From: JANXXV01 sp038230275 | GTDB lineage: Bacteria > Acidobacteriota > Terriglobia > Bryobacterales > Bryobacteraceae | Length of the DNA stretch: 50,810 nt | Reading direction: 5' to 3' | Assembly: GCA_038230275.1 (NCBI GenBank) | Contig: JBBRNO010000032.1 | Coordinates: 1 to 50,810, forward strand | Shown here: positions 1 through 8,622 of the stretch, in pieces | Layout: each line of letters begins with the position of its first letter | How positions within the stretch are numbered: position 1 is the stretch's first letter | Notes under the pieces: generated by a model | Told to the model about the DNA's origin: nothing | Seen by the model: the letters and a program-made list of their open reading frames with translations, nothing else | Databases searched by the model: none | Position numbers and translations under genes: made by a program

Positions 1-173
1 GTCAGTTGCCAATCGTTGCCCAATGGTAAAGGCTCGATCCCGGGCACCCGCCGGATATCGCTCAATCGGCGCACCATCTATTCGGTTATGTTTTAAGAGT
101 TCTGCAAAAGGGAGGACGGTCATGCTAAACCGTCAAATATCAGTTAGCCGCTGAGGAAATGGAGGAAGAGATG

Positions 174-512
174 ACCCGAAAGCGGAATAGCGCAGAGAAG
201 CACGGTTGGAAAGAGTTAATGGCAAGCGAGCCTGACTTTCTCAAGCCGCTGGTGCAGGAGGTCTTGCAGCAAGTATTGGAAGCCGGGATGGAGGAAACGC
301 TGCAAGCCCGCAAGAGCGAACGGACTAGCGAGCGTCAAGGCTATCAGTCGGGGTATTTCGGACGGAGCATGGTGACACGGGTAGAAATGCTGGAATTGCG
401 GATGCGGCAACGGTGCGCGCATCCCCGGTTTTCATCGTTCCATTTTGACCCTACCCTTTCGCCCGATCAAGCGTCTTTTGGGATCAAGCGTTTACCAGGA
501 GGCTGTCAGTAG
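174..512 (+). pseudogene. IS256-family transposase, N-terminal remnant
   Basis: The first ~75 residues read like the start of an IS256/mutator-type DDE transposase: a helical stretch with LVQEVLQQVLEAGMEE, then SERQGYQSGYFGRSMVTRVEMLELR, the usual GYRSGYYxR-TRVGxLELR block. After about nt 405 the similarity stops and the frame runs through unrelated sequence to a stop at 512. Nothing of the DDE catalytic domain (normally ~300 more residues) follows. An ATG at 174 and one at 159 are both possible starts. No matching terminal inverted repeats were found. This is a dead fragment and marks the region as a past insertion site. Confidence 0.7.
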
Positions 513-786
513 GGAGAATAACCGGCCGCGCCCGCCACCCCAGCGGCTTCCTTCAACCGTCCCTAGCCGAACTGACCCGGCGTGGAGCGTTTCCTCATAC
601 CCGACTGGCTCGCGCCGGGCCACTCCAGATAGGGTTCTAGCGTTGCGCGGGTTTAGCGCCCCGCCAACCTTTACCGCATCGATTGTGCGGGTCTGCCCCG
701 GTCGCTGGAGCTTGTTGATAGAACGGGGAACACTTCCTGCTCAATCTCTGTATCGCAGCCCATTAGTTGCGCCGGCAAACGGTTCT
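513..786. other. No convincing gene; accessory debris
   Basis: Open frames cross this stretch but show no family signature, and the longest plus-strand frame (445-882) runs into nhaA antisense. It is probably residual DNA from the same rearrangement that left the transposase stub. Confidence 0.5.
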
Positions 787-2142
787 CTAAGGAATGGGCG
801 TGCGTTTTGTGATGCGCACCAGAATCACCGAGCCGATGATTCCGGCCCCCAAGGACGCTATCAAAATGCCCAGCTTGGCTGAAGTGAGCTGCGCATCATC
901 AGTGAAAGACAGTCCCGCCATAAAAAGGGACATCGTAAATCCGATTCCGGCGAGCCAGCCCGCGCCATGAATATGCTTCCAAGAAACACTTTCCGGAAGG
1001 CAGGCCAAGCCCAAACGAACCGCCAGCCACGCGGCCAGCGTAACGCCAATCGGCTTTCCGATCACTAGGCCGAACACCACACCGAGCGTTATAGGGTTCC
1101 CGACTGCCTTCCCAATGTTTCCGAAGAGAGGAACACCGGCATTGGCCAGCGCAAATAGCGGCATGATCAAGAACGTAACCCATGGGTGAAGCCCATGCTC
1201 CAATCGATGAAGCGGTGGTTGCACTTTTTCGCAAGCATCCTCCAGCGACTCTATCGCTGTCTGCTGCTCTGCGTCGTTCAGAATGTCAAATGGCTCCGTT
1301 TCCGCCGCCCGCTCAAAGTGATCCAGTATCGCGCGGCCATGCCGCAGGAATTCCCGTTGGTTCAGTGCGGTTCGACTGGGGATCATAAATGCCAGCAGTA
1401 CACCGGCAATGGTCGCGTGAACGCCGGATTGAAGCACGGCCATCCACAGCACGAAGCCTACCAGTGCGTACGGAAGTGAGTGACGCACCCCTAGCCGATT
1501 TGCCGCCAAAAGTACCAAGAGGCAAAATGCTGCCAAGCCGAGGGCTCCCCATGAAATTTGAGCCGTGTAGAAAAGTGCGATGACAAGGACTGCTGCAATA
1601 TCATCGACGATGGCCAGCGCCGTCAGGAACACCTTCAGCCCCAGCGGAACGCGCTCGCCAAGCAGCGCCATCACGCCAATCGCAAAGGCGATGTCGGTGG
1701 CCATCGGAATACCCCAGCCCCCGGCCCCCGGCCTGTTTGCATTGACAGCACTATAGAGAAGCGCCGGAACTATTGCGCCGCCGAGTGCCGCCAGAATGGG
1801 TAGAGCCGCTTGCCGGGGTGAAGCCAACTCGCCCACCAGCAACTCACGCTTGATTTCCAACCCGACCACAAAGAAGAAAATGGTCATCAGCGCATCGTTC
1901 ACCCAGAAGTGAAGATCTTTGCTCATGCCGAAGTTTCCCAGCCCAACGGAGAACTGCGTATGCCACAGAGCCGCATAGCTGTCTGCCCACGGCGAGTTAG
2001 CCCAGACGAGAGCCACTATCGTACAGGCCAGCAGGAGGATACCCCCAGATGTTTCTCGTGCTGCAAACTCCTGGAAGGGCCGGACGAGCTTTACTATCGG
2101 TAGTTGCGGTGCGATCGGCTGTGCCTTGCTCACTGGAATCAT
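787..2142 (-). CDS. nhaA: Na+/H+ antiporter NhaA
   Basis: Inner-membrane sodium/proton antiporter used for pH and Na+ homeostasis. The 451-residue product has the NhaA architecture: a polar start, FQEFAARETSGGILLL at TM1, LEIKRELLVGEL at ~95-106, ATDIAFA at 148-154 (Asp150 aligns with E. coli Asp133), and the ion-binding Asp-Asp pair at ~180-181 in AIVDDIAAV. A hydrophilic insert at ~270-315 lies in the middle of the helix bundle and makes the protein longer than the E. coli enzyme (388 aa); such insertions occur in some bacterial NhaA proteins. Start is ATG at 2142 with a weak purine stretch upstream. It stands alone, with scarred DNA on both sides. No NhaR-like regulator is adjacent. Confidence 0.95.
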   Translation of the reverse strand: MIPVSKAQPIAPQLPIVKLVRPFQEFAARETSGGILLLACTIVALVWANSPWADSYAALWHTQFSVGLGNFGMSKDLHFWVNDALMTIFFFVVGLEIKRELLVGELASPRQAALPILAALGGAIVPALLYSAVNANRPGAGGWGIPMATDIAFAIGVMALLGERVPLGLKVFLTALAIVDDIAAVLVIALFYTAQISWGALGLAAFCLLVLLAANRLGVRHSLPYALVGFVLWMAVLQSGVHATIAGVLLAFMIPSRTALNQREFLRHGRAILDHFERAAETEPFDILNDAEQQTAIESLEDACEKVQPPLHRLEHGLHPWVTFLIMPLFALANAGVPLFGNIGKAVGNPITLGVVFGLVIGKPIGVTLAAWLAVRLGLACLPESVSWKHIHGAGWLAGIGFTMSLFMAGLSFTDDAQLTSAKLGILIASLGAGIIGSVILVRITKRTPIP

Positions 2143-2313
2143 TCTCTCAGCTCACGACGGCCCGCGTGTGAATGATCGACCTTAACTCCTTCCTTCTGGC
2201 GATACCGCTAAGGAACGTGAAGTCGCGCAGGGTGAAGTTTCCAAACCCGGTAACACATCGGCGGCCGGTCTGGCCCCATTCGCCTGAACCCATCCTGTAC
2301 CTACAACGGACGG

Positions 2314-2783
2314 GTGGATAGTGTCCAATCCCAAACCGTTGCCAGACCATGGCTCCTGGGCACCGGGCTGGCAGTTGGGCTCGTCGCGGCGGCTCAACTC
2401 GCGCTGCATCTCTACGCCGGAAGGCACTGTGGTTACTTCGTAGACGAGCTTTACTATCTCGCGTGCGCCCGGCATCTCGACTGGGGATATGTGGATCAGC
2501 CGCCTCTAATTGCAGAGATCGCTCGGATAACCCAGGCAGCGTTGGGCGATTCGCTAACGGCCATCCGGTTTCCTGTCACGTTAGCCGCCGCGGCCACCTC
2601 TCTCCTCACTGGGTTGATCGCTCGCGAACTGGGCGGCGCGCTGTTCGCCAAGGCTTGGCGGCGTTGTGCCTGCTACTGGCGCCGGGCGTCCTGGCGGTCG
2701 ACCACTTTCTCTCGATGAACGCCTTCGAATCTCTGGTCGGAGGGCCTCCGCCGAAGTCGCCGGCCTGGACCATCTGTTATTGA
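2314..2783 (+). pseudogene. GT39-type glycosyltransferase, 5' fragment (frameshifted)
   Basis: N-terminal part of a dolichyl-phosphate-mannose-type (GT39, GT-C fold) membrane glycosyltransferase. A GTG at 2314 opens a frame with one membrane segment followed by GYFVDELYYLACARHLDWGY and VDQPPL, the luminal acidic motif (DE) typical of the family. Near 2635-2650 the reading frame shifts: the family-like continuation RQGLAALCLLLAPGVLA and DHFLSMNAFESL is found in the frame of 2349-2783. Similarity ends around 2740. The missing 3' end is at 4130-4372, beyond the HEAT/SMI1 gene, so this is one half of a broken gene. Confidence 0.75.
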
Positions 2784-2795
2784 AAGAAACCCAAC

Positions 2796-3605
2796 ATGAC
2801 TTGTACTGACTGGACGAACCAGCTGATGGATAGAGCGCAACCGGGCTCGGTAAGAATAGAAGCTGCACGAAGACTGGCGGGGGAATGTCGCACCTATGAG
2901 GTACGGAGATTATTCTGCGAAATAGCCGCCGAGGAATGCGAAGATCCAGTCCTGCGTTGTGCGGTAGTCGAGGAGATGCCGGCTTGGGGCCACTACTCCG
3001 CGGTCAATTTTCTCTATCGGCGATTTCAAGACGAGCAGGTTCTGGCTGCGGCGAAGTCTACACTCAAGAAACTGGGGCCGGTGGAAGGCGAGCTGGAGGT
3101 ACGGTTGCTCACCGATCTCTGCGCTCTGAGAAAAGGCGATGCCAATCTCTGTACGATAGCAAATCTCGCCTCGAGCTACGGACGCGACCCTCGTGTGCTG
3201 GAGTATCTTCAGCAGTCGCTCGATAGCGCCGGCCAGGAGGTCCGCATCCAGGCAGTGACTGCGCGCTGTCGCCTGGGAGAACCGGCCCCAGCCTTGAACA
3301 GGGACGCAGATCCGTCACCAGAGGTACGTGCAAGGTTATGTGCGGCGCTAGGCTGGAATCGGGAGCAGAGTGGTGCCGAGGTATTGCAGCGGCTGTTGAG
3401 CGACCCCGACCCGGCGGTCGCGAACGAGGCGAAGATCGCGTTACGGCGCCTTGGAAGACTGGAGAGAGCGAAACCGGGGCTGGCAGCCAAGGAGGATCGT
3501 CCCCAATCAGCTTGGTCGCGGCTGCTGGGCGAGATCAGCCGCGTGCGTCTCGCTGAACCCGAAGTTGCGGTCGAGGTGCCCGATTCGTTGGTAGAGGCTT
3601 GGTGA
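2796..3605 (+). CDS. HEAT-repeat protein (probably the 5' part of a frameshifted HEAT-SMI1 gene)
   Basis: A 269-residue soluble protein starting at ATG 2796 after a GAAAG stretch. It consists of repeating helical pairs of HEAT/PBS type; examples are PEVRARLCAALGW near residue 175 and PDPAVANEAKIALRRLG near 205. The C-terminal ~35 residues (SRVRLAEPEVAVEVPDSLVEAW) look like the linker that precedes SMI1/KNR4 domains. The frame stops at TGA 3603, exactly where an SMI1 domain begins in another frame (see 3595-4071). HEAT-SMI1 fusions and SMI1 proteins often serve as immunity-type proteins in toxin systems; here no toxin gene is adjacent. The gene sits inside the remains of a GT39 gene, so it probably arrived as a cassette. 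Confidence 0.7.
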   Translation: MTCTDWTNQLMDRAQPGSVRIEAARRLAGECRTYEVRRLFCEIAAEECEDPVLRCAVVEEMPAWGHYSAVNFLYRRFQDEQVLAAAKSTLKKLGPVEGELEVRLLTDLCALRKGDANLCTIANLASSYGRDPRVLEYLQQSLDSAGQEVRIQAVTARCRLGEPAPALNRDADPSPEVRARLCAALGWNREQSGAEVLQRLLSDPDPAVANEAKIALRRLGRLERAKPGLAAKEDRPQSAWSRLLGEISRVRLAEPEVAVEVPDSLVEAW

Positions 3606-4071
3606 ATCCGGAGCCAGCGAAGAGCATATCGAGGCCGCTGAACATCGCTTGGGCGTGCGACTCCCGCCCTCCTATCGCCAGTTTCTCGCGGAAGCGAATG
3701 GATACCGCAAGCTGAGCGTGTTTATTTACAGATTGTACGGAACCACGGAGATCGATGGGTTCCGTACTCTAAATCCGGATTGGATTGAGGCATATCAGAT
3801 CGGCGAGGATAATTCTGCCGAAGAACACCCGCGGGACCCTTTAGATACAGTCCGGTTCAGGGCCGCCTACCTGTCGTCCTGCCTGCAAATCAGCGAGGAA
3901 GGAGATAGCGCTGTTGTCCTGCTGAATCCGGAAATTGTGACACAGGAGGGCGAATGGGAGGCGTGGTTCTTAGCAAACTGGCTGCCCGGAGCCGAGCGCT
4001 ATCGCTCGTTTCGCGAATACGTGGATTGCGAATTGAAACGCGCACACGAGTTCTCAGGACATAAAGAGTGA
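3595..4071 (+). pseudogene. SMI1/KNR4 domain, 3' part of frameshifted gene
   Basis: From the TAG at 3592 this frame stays open to 4071 and encodes GASEEHIEAAEHRLG then VRLPPSYRQFLAEANGY and a YRL..TTEIDGF..LNPDWI segment, a classic SMI1/KNR4 fold from its first helix to its end. There is no ATG or GTG before the domain begins. The first usable start, TTG at 3649, would cut off the first helix. With the preceding frame it reads as one continuous HEAT-SMI1 protein of about 425 residues if the frame is corrected near 3597-3604. Either the gene is inactivated, or expression needs frameshifting, or the assembly has an error here. Confidence 0.7.
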
Positions 4072-4129
4072 CCCCACCCGCCAGGCTACTTTGGACTTCA
4101 TGACACGAGTGTTGGGTTAAGGCCCCTGA

Positions 4130-4372
4130 AGGACCGCAATCTTCGCACAAAATTACGGGCAGGCCGGCGCCATTGACTTGTTCGGGCCCAAAGTATGGCA
4201 TTCGGAAGGGAAGCGTCCGCGGCGGCTGGCTGAAATCTTCCCCACGTTTCGCAAAGTTGCTCACGTGGAGCACCAGTCCTCCATGCCATATCAACATTTC
4301 GACGTCTTCCGCTGCCGGCAGCTGAAGCAACCGCTAAGTACGTTTTGGCCCAGGGTGAAGAACTGGAATTAG
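4130..4372 (+). pseudogene. GT39-type glycosyltransferase, 3' fragment
   Basis: The frame after TGA 4127 reads RTAIFAQNYGQAGAIDLFGPK and ends with SMPYQHFDVFRCRQLKQPL and a FWPRVKNWN tail. These match the C-terminal soluble part of the same GT39 subfamily as the fragment at 2314-2783: the AIFAQNYGQAGAIDFFGP block and a closing P-hydrophobic-WPxLKxW tail. About 40-60 family residues seem to be missing between FGPK and the H-S-E-G-K segment. There is no start codon before the conserved block, so it is the stranded end of the disrupted gene. Confidence 0.65.
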
Positions 4373-4376
4373 ACCC

Positions 4377-6275
4377 TCAATCCCGCACCACCAATATCGG
4401 AATATCTAACCGGTGCCGTACCCAGTTAATCGTCGTTCCGAATACCAGATCCTTAATCCCGGAATGCCCGTGCGCGCCCATCACCAGTAAATCGCTCCCC
4501 AGCTCTTTCGCCAGCGTCACAATCTCATCCCGCGGACTATGGGAATACCGCACCACCGCTTCCACGTCGATCGCCTGTTCGCGCAGCCGCGCCATAATCG
4601 CAGCCAGGTATTTTCCGCCCTCTTCCACTTCCGCCGTCGAAGCCATCGGTCCATAAACCTGGCTCGTCACGTCTTCCTCCACGTGCAGCAAAAACAGCTT
4701 CGCCCCATGAGTCCGAGCCATCGCCGCGGCGTGCGAAATCGCCGCCCGGTCGCGATCGGTATGGTCTAGCGGCACCAGAATCCGCTGGTAAGTCGGCGCC
4801 GTCAGGTTCGCCGCAACCAGTTCCGGCAACTGCGCCGAAGCCTGCCGTCCTCTGCGTACCCATCCCGGCAACACCGGCTCCAAGGTCACCCACAGTAGCA
4901 GCGTCAGCAGCCCGATGGCAATGGGAACCACACCGAACACCACCACTGTCCGGAACTCCCCAGCCGACCGGATCCATTCTCCAATCACGCCCCACGCCAG
5001 CCAAAGATTCAATCCGACAATGATCGCCGCCGCCGGCCAGGCGAGCGCACGCACCCACGTCCGGTTCGCGAACTCACCCATCCGTTTCCGGTCATTTGTG
5101 AAATGGATCAGCGGAATCACCGCGAACGGCAACTGCATGCTCAGTATCACCTGACTCAGAATCAGCAGCTTGTATGTTCCCTTTTCGCCGGCGAAATAGA
5201 TCGTCAGCGCCGCCGGAATAATCGCCAGCAATCGCGTAATCAGCCGCCGCAGCCAAGGCCGCATGCGGAAGTTCAAGAACCCTTCCATTACAATCTGCCC
5301 AGCCATCGTCCCGGTCAATGTCGACGATTGTCCCGAACACAGCAACGCCACCGCGAACAGCACACTGGCCATCGTGGTCCCCAACAGCGGCGCCAGCAAC
5401 AGATGCGCCTGTTGGATTTCCGCCACCGGAATTCCCCGTTTAAAGAAGACCGTTGCCGCCACCACCAGAATCGAAGCGTTCACCAGAAACGCCAGATTCA
5501 GCGCCACCGCCGAGTCAATCAGATTGAAGCGGCAGGCCTCACGCTTATCGGCCGCCGCCCCCCCAATCCGCCGCGTCTGCACCAGCGCTGAGTGCAGGTA
5601 TAAATTGTGCGGCATCACCGTCGCCCCAAGAATCGCAATCGCCGTGTAAAGGCTCTTGCCATCCAACCGCGGGATCAATCCCGCCACAACCTCTCCAAAA
5701 ACTGGCTTCGCGAAGAAGATCTCAATCGCGAAACAGGCGCCAATCACTACCACCAGCGCCAACACGAATCCTTCAATCACCCGGATGCCGAAGCGTGTAA
5801 ACCACAGGATCAGCAGCGTGTCCGCCGCCGTAAGAATCACCCCCACCATCAGCGGCAAGTGGAACAGCAGATTTAGAGCAATCGCCGCCCCAATCACTTC
5901 CGCCAGGTCGCACGCAGCTATGGCGATTTCACAAGCAATCCAAAGTAAATAGGAAATCGGTCGCGGATAGGTGTCGCGGCAAGCCTGCGCCAAGTCCCGG
6001 CCTGAGACAATCCCCAACCGCGCGCTTAGCGTCTGCAACAGGATCGCCATCCCGTTCGACATCACCAGCACCCAAAGCAGCTTGTACCCGAAACTGGCTC
6101 CGCCATCCAGATCCGTCGCCCAGTTGCCGGGGTCCATGTAACCGACGCTGACTAAATAAGCCGGACCCGCGAAGGCGAACATCCGTTTCCACAGCGAGAC
6201 CTGCGAAATCGAAATGCTCGCATGAACCTCGGGCAGGGAATTGGACTGCGCCGGTTTCGGGCCGGTGGTAATCAT
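4377..6275 (-). CDS. mntH: NRAMP divalent metal transporter with C-terminal universal stress domain
   Basis: Proton-coupled Mn2+/Fe2+ importer of the NRAMP/MntH family in the inner membrane, fused to a cytoplasmic UspA domain. Residues ~30-470 form the ~11-helix transporter: DPGNWATD at 48-55 in TM1 (most MntH have DPGNFxTx) and MPHNLYLHS at ~221 in TM6, the two unwound metal-binding segments. Residues ~490-632 are a UspA domain: RILVPLDHTDRDR at the start and an ATP-binding signature G-A-H-G, nine residues, then GTT near the end. The product is 632 residues against ~420 for plain MntH. It lies 16 nt behind the YfhO-like gene on the same strand. No MntR box was recognised. Confidence 0.9.
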   Translation of the reverse strand: MITTGPKPAQSNSLPEVHASISISQVSLWKRMFAFAGPAYLVSVGYMDPGNWATDLDGGASFGYKLLWVLVMSNGMAILLQTLSARLGIVSGRDLAQACRDTYPRPISYLLWIACEIAIAACDLAEVIGAAIALNLLFHLPLMVGVILTAADTLLILWFTRFGIRVIEGFVLALVVVIGACFAIEIFFAKPVFGEVVAGLIPRLDGKSLYTAIAILGATVMPHNLYLHSALVQTRRIGGAAADKREACRFNLIDSAVALNLAFLVNASILVVAATVFFKRGIPVAEIQQAHLLLAPLLGTTMASVLFAVALLCSGQSSTLTGTMAGQIVMEGFLNFRMRPWLRRLITRLLAIIPAALTIYFAGEKGTYKLLILSQVILSMQLPFAVIPLIHFTNDRKRMGEFANRTWVRALAWPAAAIIVGLNLWLAWGVIGEWIRSAGEFRTVVVFGVVPIAIGLLTLLLWVTLEPVLPGWVRRGRQASAQLPELVAANLTAPTYQRILVPLDHTDRDRAAISHAAAMARTHGAKLFLLHVEEDVTSQVYGPMASTAEVEEGGKYLAAIMARLREQAIDVEAVVRYSHSPRDEIVTLAKELGSDLLVMGAHGHSGIKDLVFGTTINWVRHRLDIPILVVRD

Positions 6276-6291
6276 GGATTATCTTTCAAGA

Positions 6292-8478
6292 TTAACTATG
6301 ATTAACACGTCTCGTCAAGCAAAAAATCATCCCCATGAAACCGAACAACGTCAGCGCGGCTCCCAACTGAACGGACAGCGGCCGGAACCGGTATTCAATC
6401 ACGTGCGCACCTTTCTCAACCACCACTCCCCGCAGCACCCCGTATGGCTCGTATACTTTCACCGCCTTGCCATCCACCGTAGCTTGCCATCCCGGGAAAT
6501 ACGTATCGGCCAAAATCACCATGCCCCGGCAATCCGATTGAGACGCCAGTTGCACCAGATTGGGCCGGTGTCGAATCACCGTCACTTCTTCATTTCCTGC
6601 GCAGGTTTCCAGTACCGGCGGATCACCCATCAGCGACGCCACCGAACGCATGTCTTTCTGCGGATTTCCGATAAATTCCCGAATTTCGTCCAACCGGGTT
6701 ATCTTCTCCACTCGATGAACAATCCAGGCTCTGGGAAACGCCGCCGGATTCGCGTACACCTTCAAACCGCTAGCACCTTCAAACATCAGCCGCTGCGACG
6801 CAAACTTCGGCGCCTTCCCAATGAAGTAGTTCACCGCAAACAGCTGCTGCGCTCGCTCGATATGCGTTTCCATTCGGATGATATTACTGCTCAGGCTGGC
6901 CAGGTAGCCGTTCATCTGTTCGAAACCGTAGAAATCCCCGGCATTATAAGGAACTGCTTGGTCATCTACATCGATCCGCATGGGGGAAGGTCGCGTGCGA
7001 AGATAGCCCACCACCTCCTGAAGTTCCGGTATGCTCTTTAAGTAAGGGTTTCGATCTTTCTGGTATCTGCTAGGAAGCAAGAAGCCAAACGTCAGGCTGA
7101 GTTCGCCGCAAACAAGTAACAGAAACAGCGCCCCCAGCGTGCGCCCCGTCACATTTCCTCGCAAGTATCCGTAGATGAGGACTGCTCCGAACATGGCGAA
7201 CAGCCCCGTCAGCAGCGGCCGATTCTCCGTCAGCGGTTTTCCAACCAGCGCGCAAACCAGAACGATGCCAAACACCAGCGCCCACAACGCACCCATTCCC
7301 AGCGCGATCCGGCGGCCCCACAACGCAGATTCCTTGTCTCGTAAGCTGTCTATTCCATAAGCAGTTAGGATAGAAATACTAAAGTTAAAAATGAATACTG
7401 CCATCGAGGGAGAGCGCGCCTTATCAACCATCGGGATCAGCGCATAAAACAAGCCATGGAAGAGCGTTCCGTCGCCCAGCGTAAACAGCAGTCCACCCAC
7501 GGCGATCGCACCGAACAGCCGCACCATGGAGTTCTGAAAACACGACGCAATCGCCAGCAGCGCCAGGGCAATAGCCAGCACTCCCAGGAACGGATCCGCG
7601 TGTAAATGCATGCCCGGGAACAGAATCCCCAACAACGTCTCAGGGCTGGTGGAAAACTTGGCATGGATGGAGTAGGGAACCTTCACATTCCACGGAATTG
7701 GGTCATCCAGGCCCACCCACCGGTGGGAGAGTCTTCCATATTCATAAGCCGGCAGGGTCTGCAGAGCGCCGGTCAGAAAGACAAACACTCCGAACAGCGC
7801 GCCTAGACGCAGAACTCTCCAGTCTTTGAACGAATAGTACAACCAAACCGCTCCTGCTGTCAGTGAGACAAAGATTGGCACTTGATGGTGCCCGCTCAAC
7901 CAGGAAACTCCCAGAAACGCACCCGACAGGCAGGCACTGGCCCACGGCCGATCCCCACGCACGGCGCGCAGCAGAAACAGAAACACCAGCGGAGCCCAGA
8001 TGGCCCCGTTCAGCATCTGCGGCCAGTCGTTTGTACCAACGAACCCACCGTAGGCGAACACACAGCCTGCCAGAATAGAAGCCGAGCGCCGGCGTCCCAA
8101 GTCCCTGCAAAGCAGATAGGTAAACAGCGATCCCAGGAAGTGTATGAAAAGGAAATACCAATGCAGATACGCCTGCCGAATCCAACCATGGCGAAGGGGC
8201 AGGGAAAACAGCAACCAGTTCAATGGATACGCCGCACCCGGCTGCGCTTGGCCTAAAAGAGGCTGACCCGCCCAGTGGTTCGGATCCCATAGCGGATAGC
8301 TTCCCTGATGCCATTCCCCCGCCTGAAACTGGTACCATGGCAGCACTTGATAGGCGAGGTCTGGGCTTTCCAGCCAGGTATATTCCTTGGTCAGCACCAG
8401 CTTCCAACAAAAAGCCATCGAGATCAGCAGCAGAATCGCCGGAGCGGAAAAGTATCGGAGGCGCGCAAGTCGCGGCAT
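6292..8478 (-). CDS. YfhO-family polytopic membrane protein
   Basis: A 728-residue integral membrane protein of the YfhO family (GT-C-like fold; members help add sugars to cell-wall polymers, but the donor and target here are unknown). An N-terminal signal-anchor is followed by the family's periplasmic motif SPDLAYQVLPWYQFQ and SYPLWDPNHWAGQPLLG at ~40-75, then about a dozen membrane segments and a C-terminal soluble domain with ADTYFPGWQATVDG, the YfhO hallmark. Ends 16 nt before mntH, so the two may be co-transcribed. The start is ATG 8478; no clear Shine-Dalgarno is visible. Confidence 0.85.
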   Translation of the reverse strand: MPRLARLRYFSAPAILLLISMAFCWKLVLTKEYTWLESPDLAYQVLPWYQFQAGEWHQGSYPLWDPNHWAGQPLLGQAQPGAAYPLNWLLFSLPLRHGWIRQAYLHWYFLFIHFLGSLFTYLLCRDLGRRRSASILAGCVFAYGGFVGTNDWPQMLNGAIWAPLVFLFLLRAVRGDRPWASACLSGAFLGVSWLSGHHQVPIFVSLTAGAVWLYYSFKDWRVLRLGALFGVFVFLTGALQTLPAYEYGRLSHRWVGLDDPIPWNVKVPYSIHAKFSTSPETLLGILFPGMHLHADPFLGVLAIALALLAIASCFQNSMVRLFGAIAVGGLLFTLGDGTLFHGLFYALIPMVDKARSPSMAVFIFNFSISILTAYGIDSLRDKESALWGRRIALGMGALWALVFGIVLVCALVGKPLTENRPLLTGLFAMFGAVLIYGYLRGNVTGRTLGALFLLLVCGELSLTFGFLLPSRYQKDRNPYLKSIPELQEVVGYLRTRPSPMRIDVDDQAVPYNAGDFYGFEQMNGYLASLSSNIIRMETHIERAQQLFAVNYFIGKAPKFASQRLMFEGASGLKVYANPAAFPRAWIVHRVEKITRLDEIREFIGNPQKDMRSVASLMGDPPVLETCAGNEEVTVIRHRPNLVQLASQSDCRGMVILADTYFPGWQATVDGKAVKVYEPYGVLRGVVVEKGAHVIEYRFRPLSVQLGAALTLFGFMGMIFCLTRRVNHS

Positions 8479-8622
8479 TACGAGTCATCATACCGAAACT
8501 GGTCCTTCCCGTCCGGTGTGGTGGTTTTCAACCAGGGGGCTTCCCGTCAAGTTAATGTAGTTGCAACAGTTAGGAAATGGGTGTCAAAGTGCTATCAATG
8601 AGATTGCGTGAGGAGAGACGAG

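Noticed and set aside
445..882. 145-codon plus-strand frame
   Set aside because: Arg/Pro/Ser-rich, no family, and its second part is antisense to the end of nhaA.
8608..8622. GTG start for the FecR/DUF6600 gene
   Set aside because: The AGGAGAG site lies between it and ATG 8623, which has the correct spacing and begins the signal peptide.
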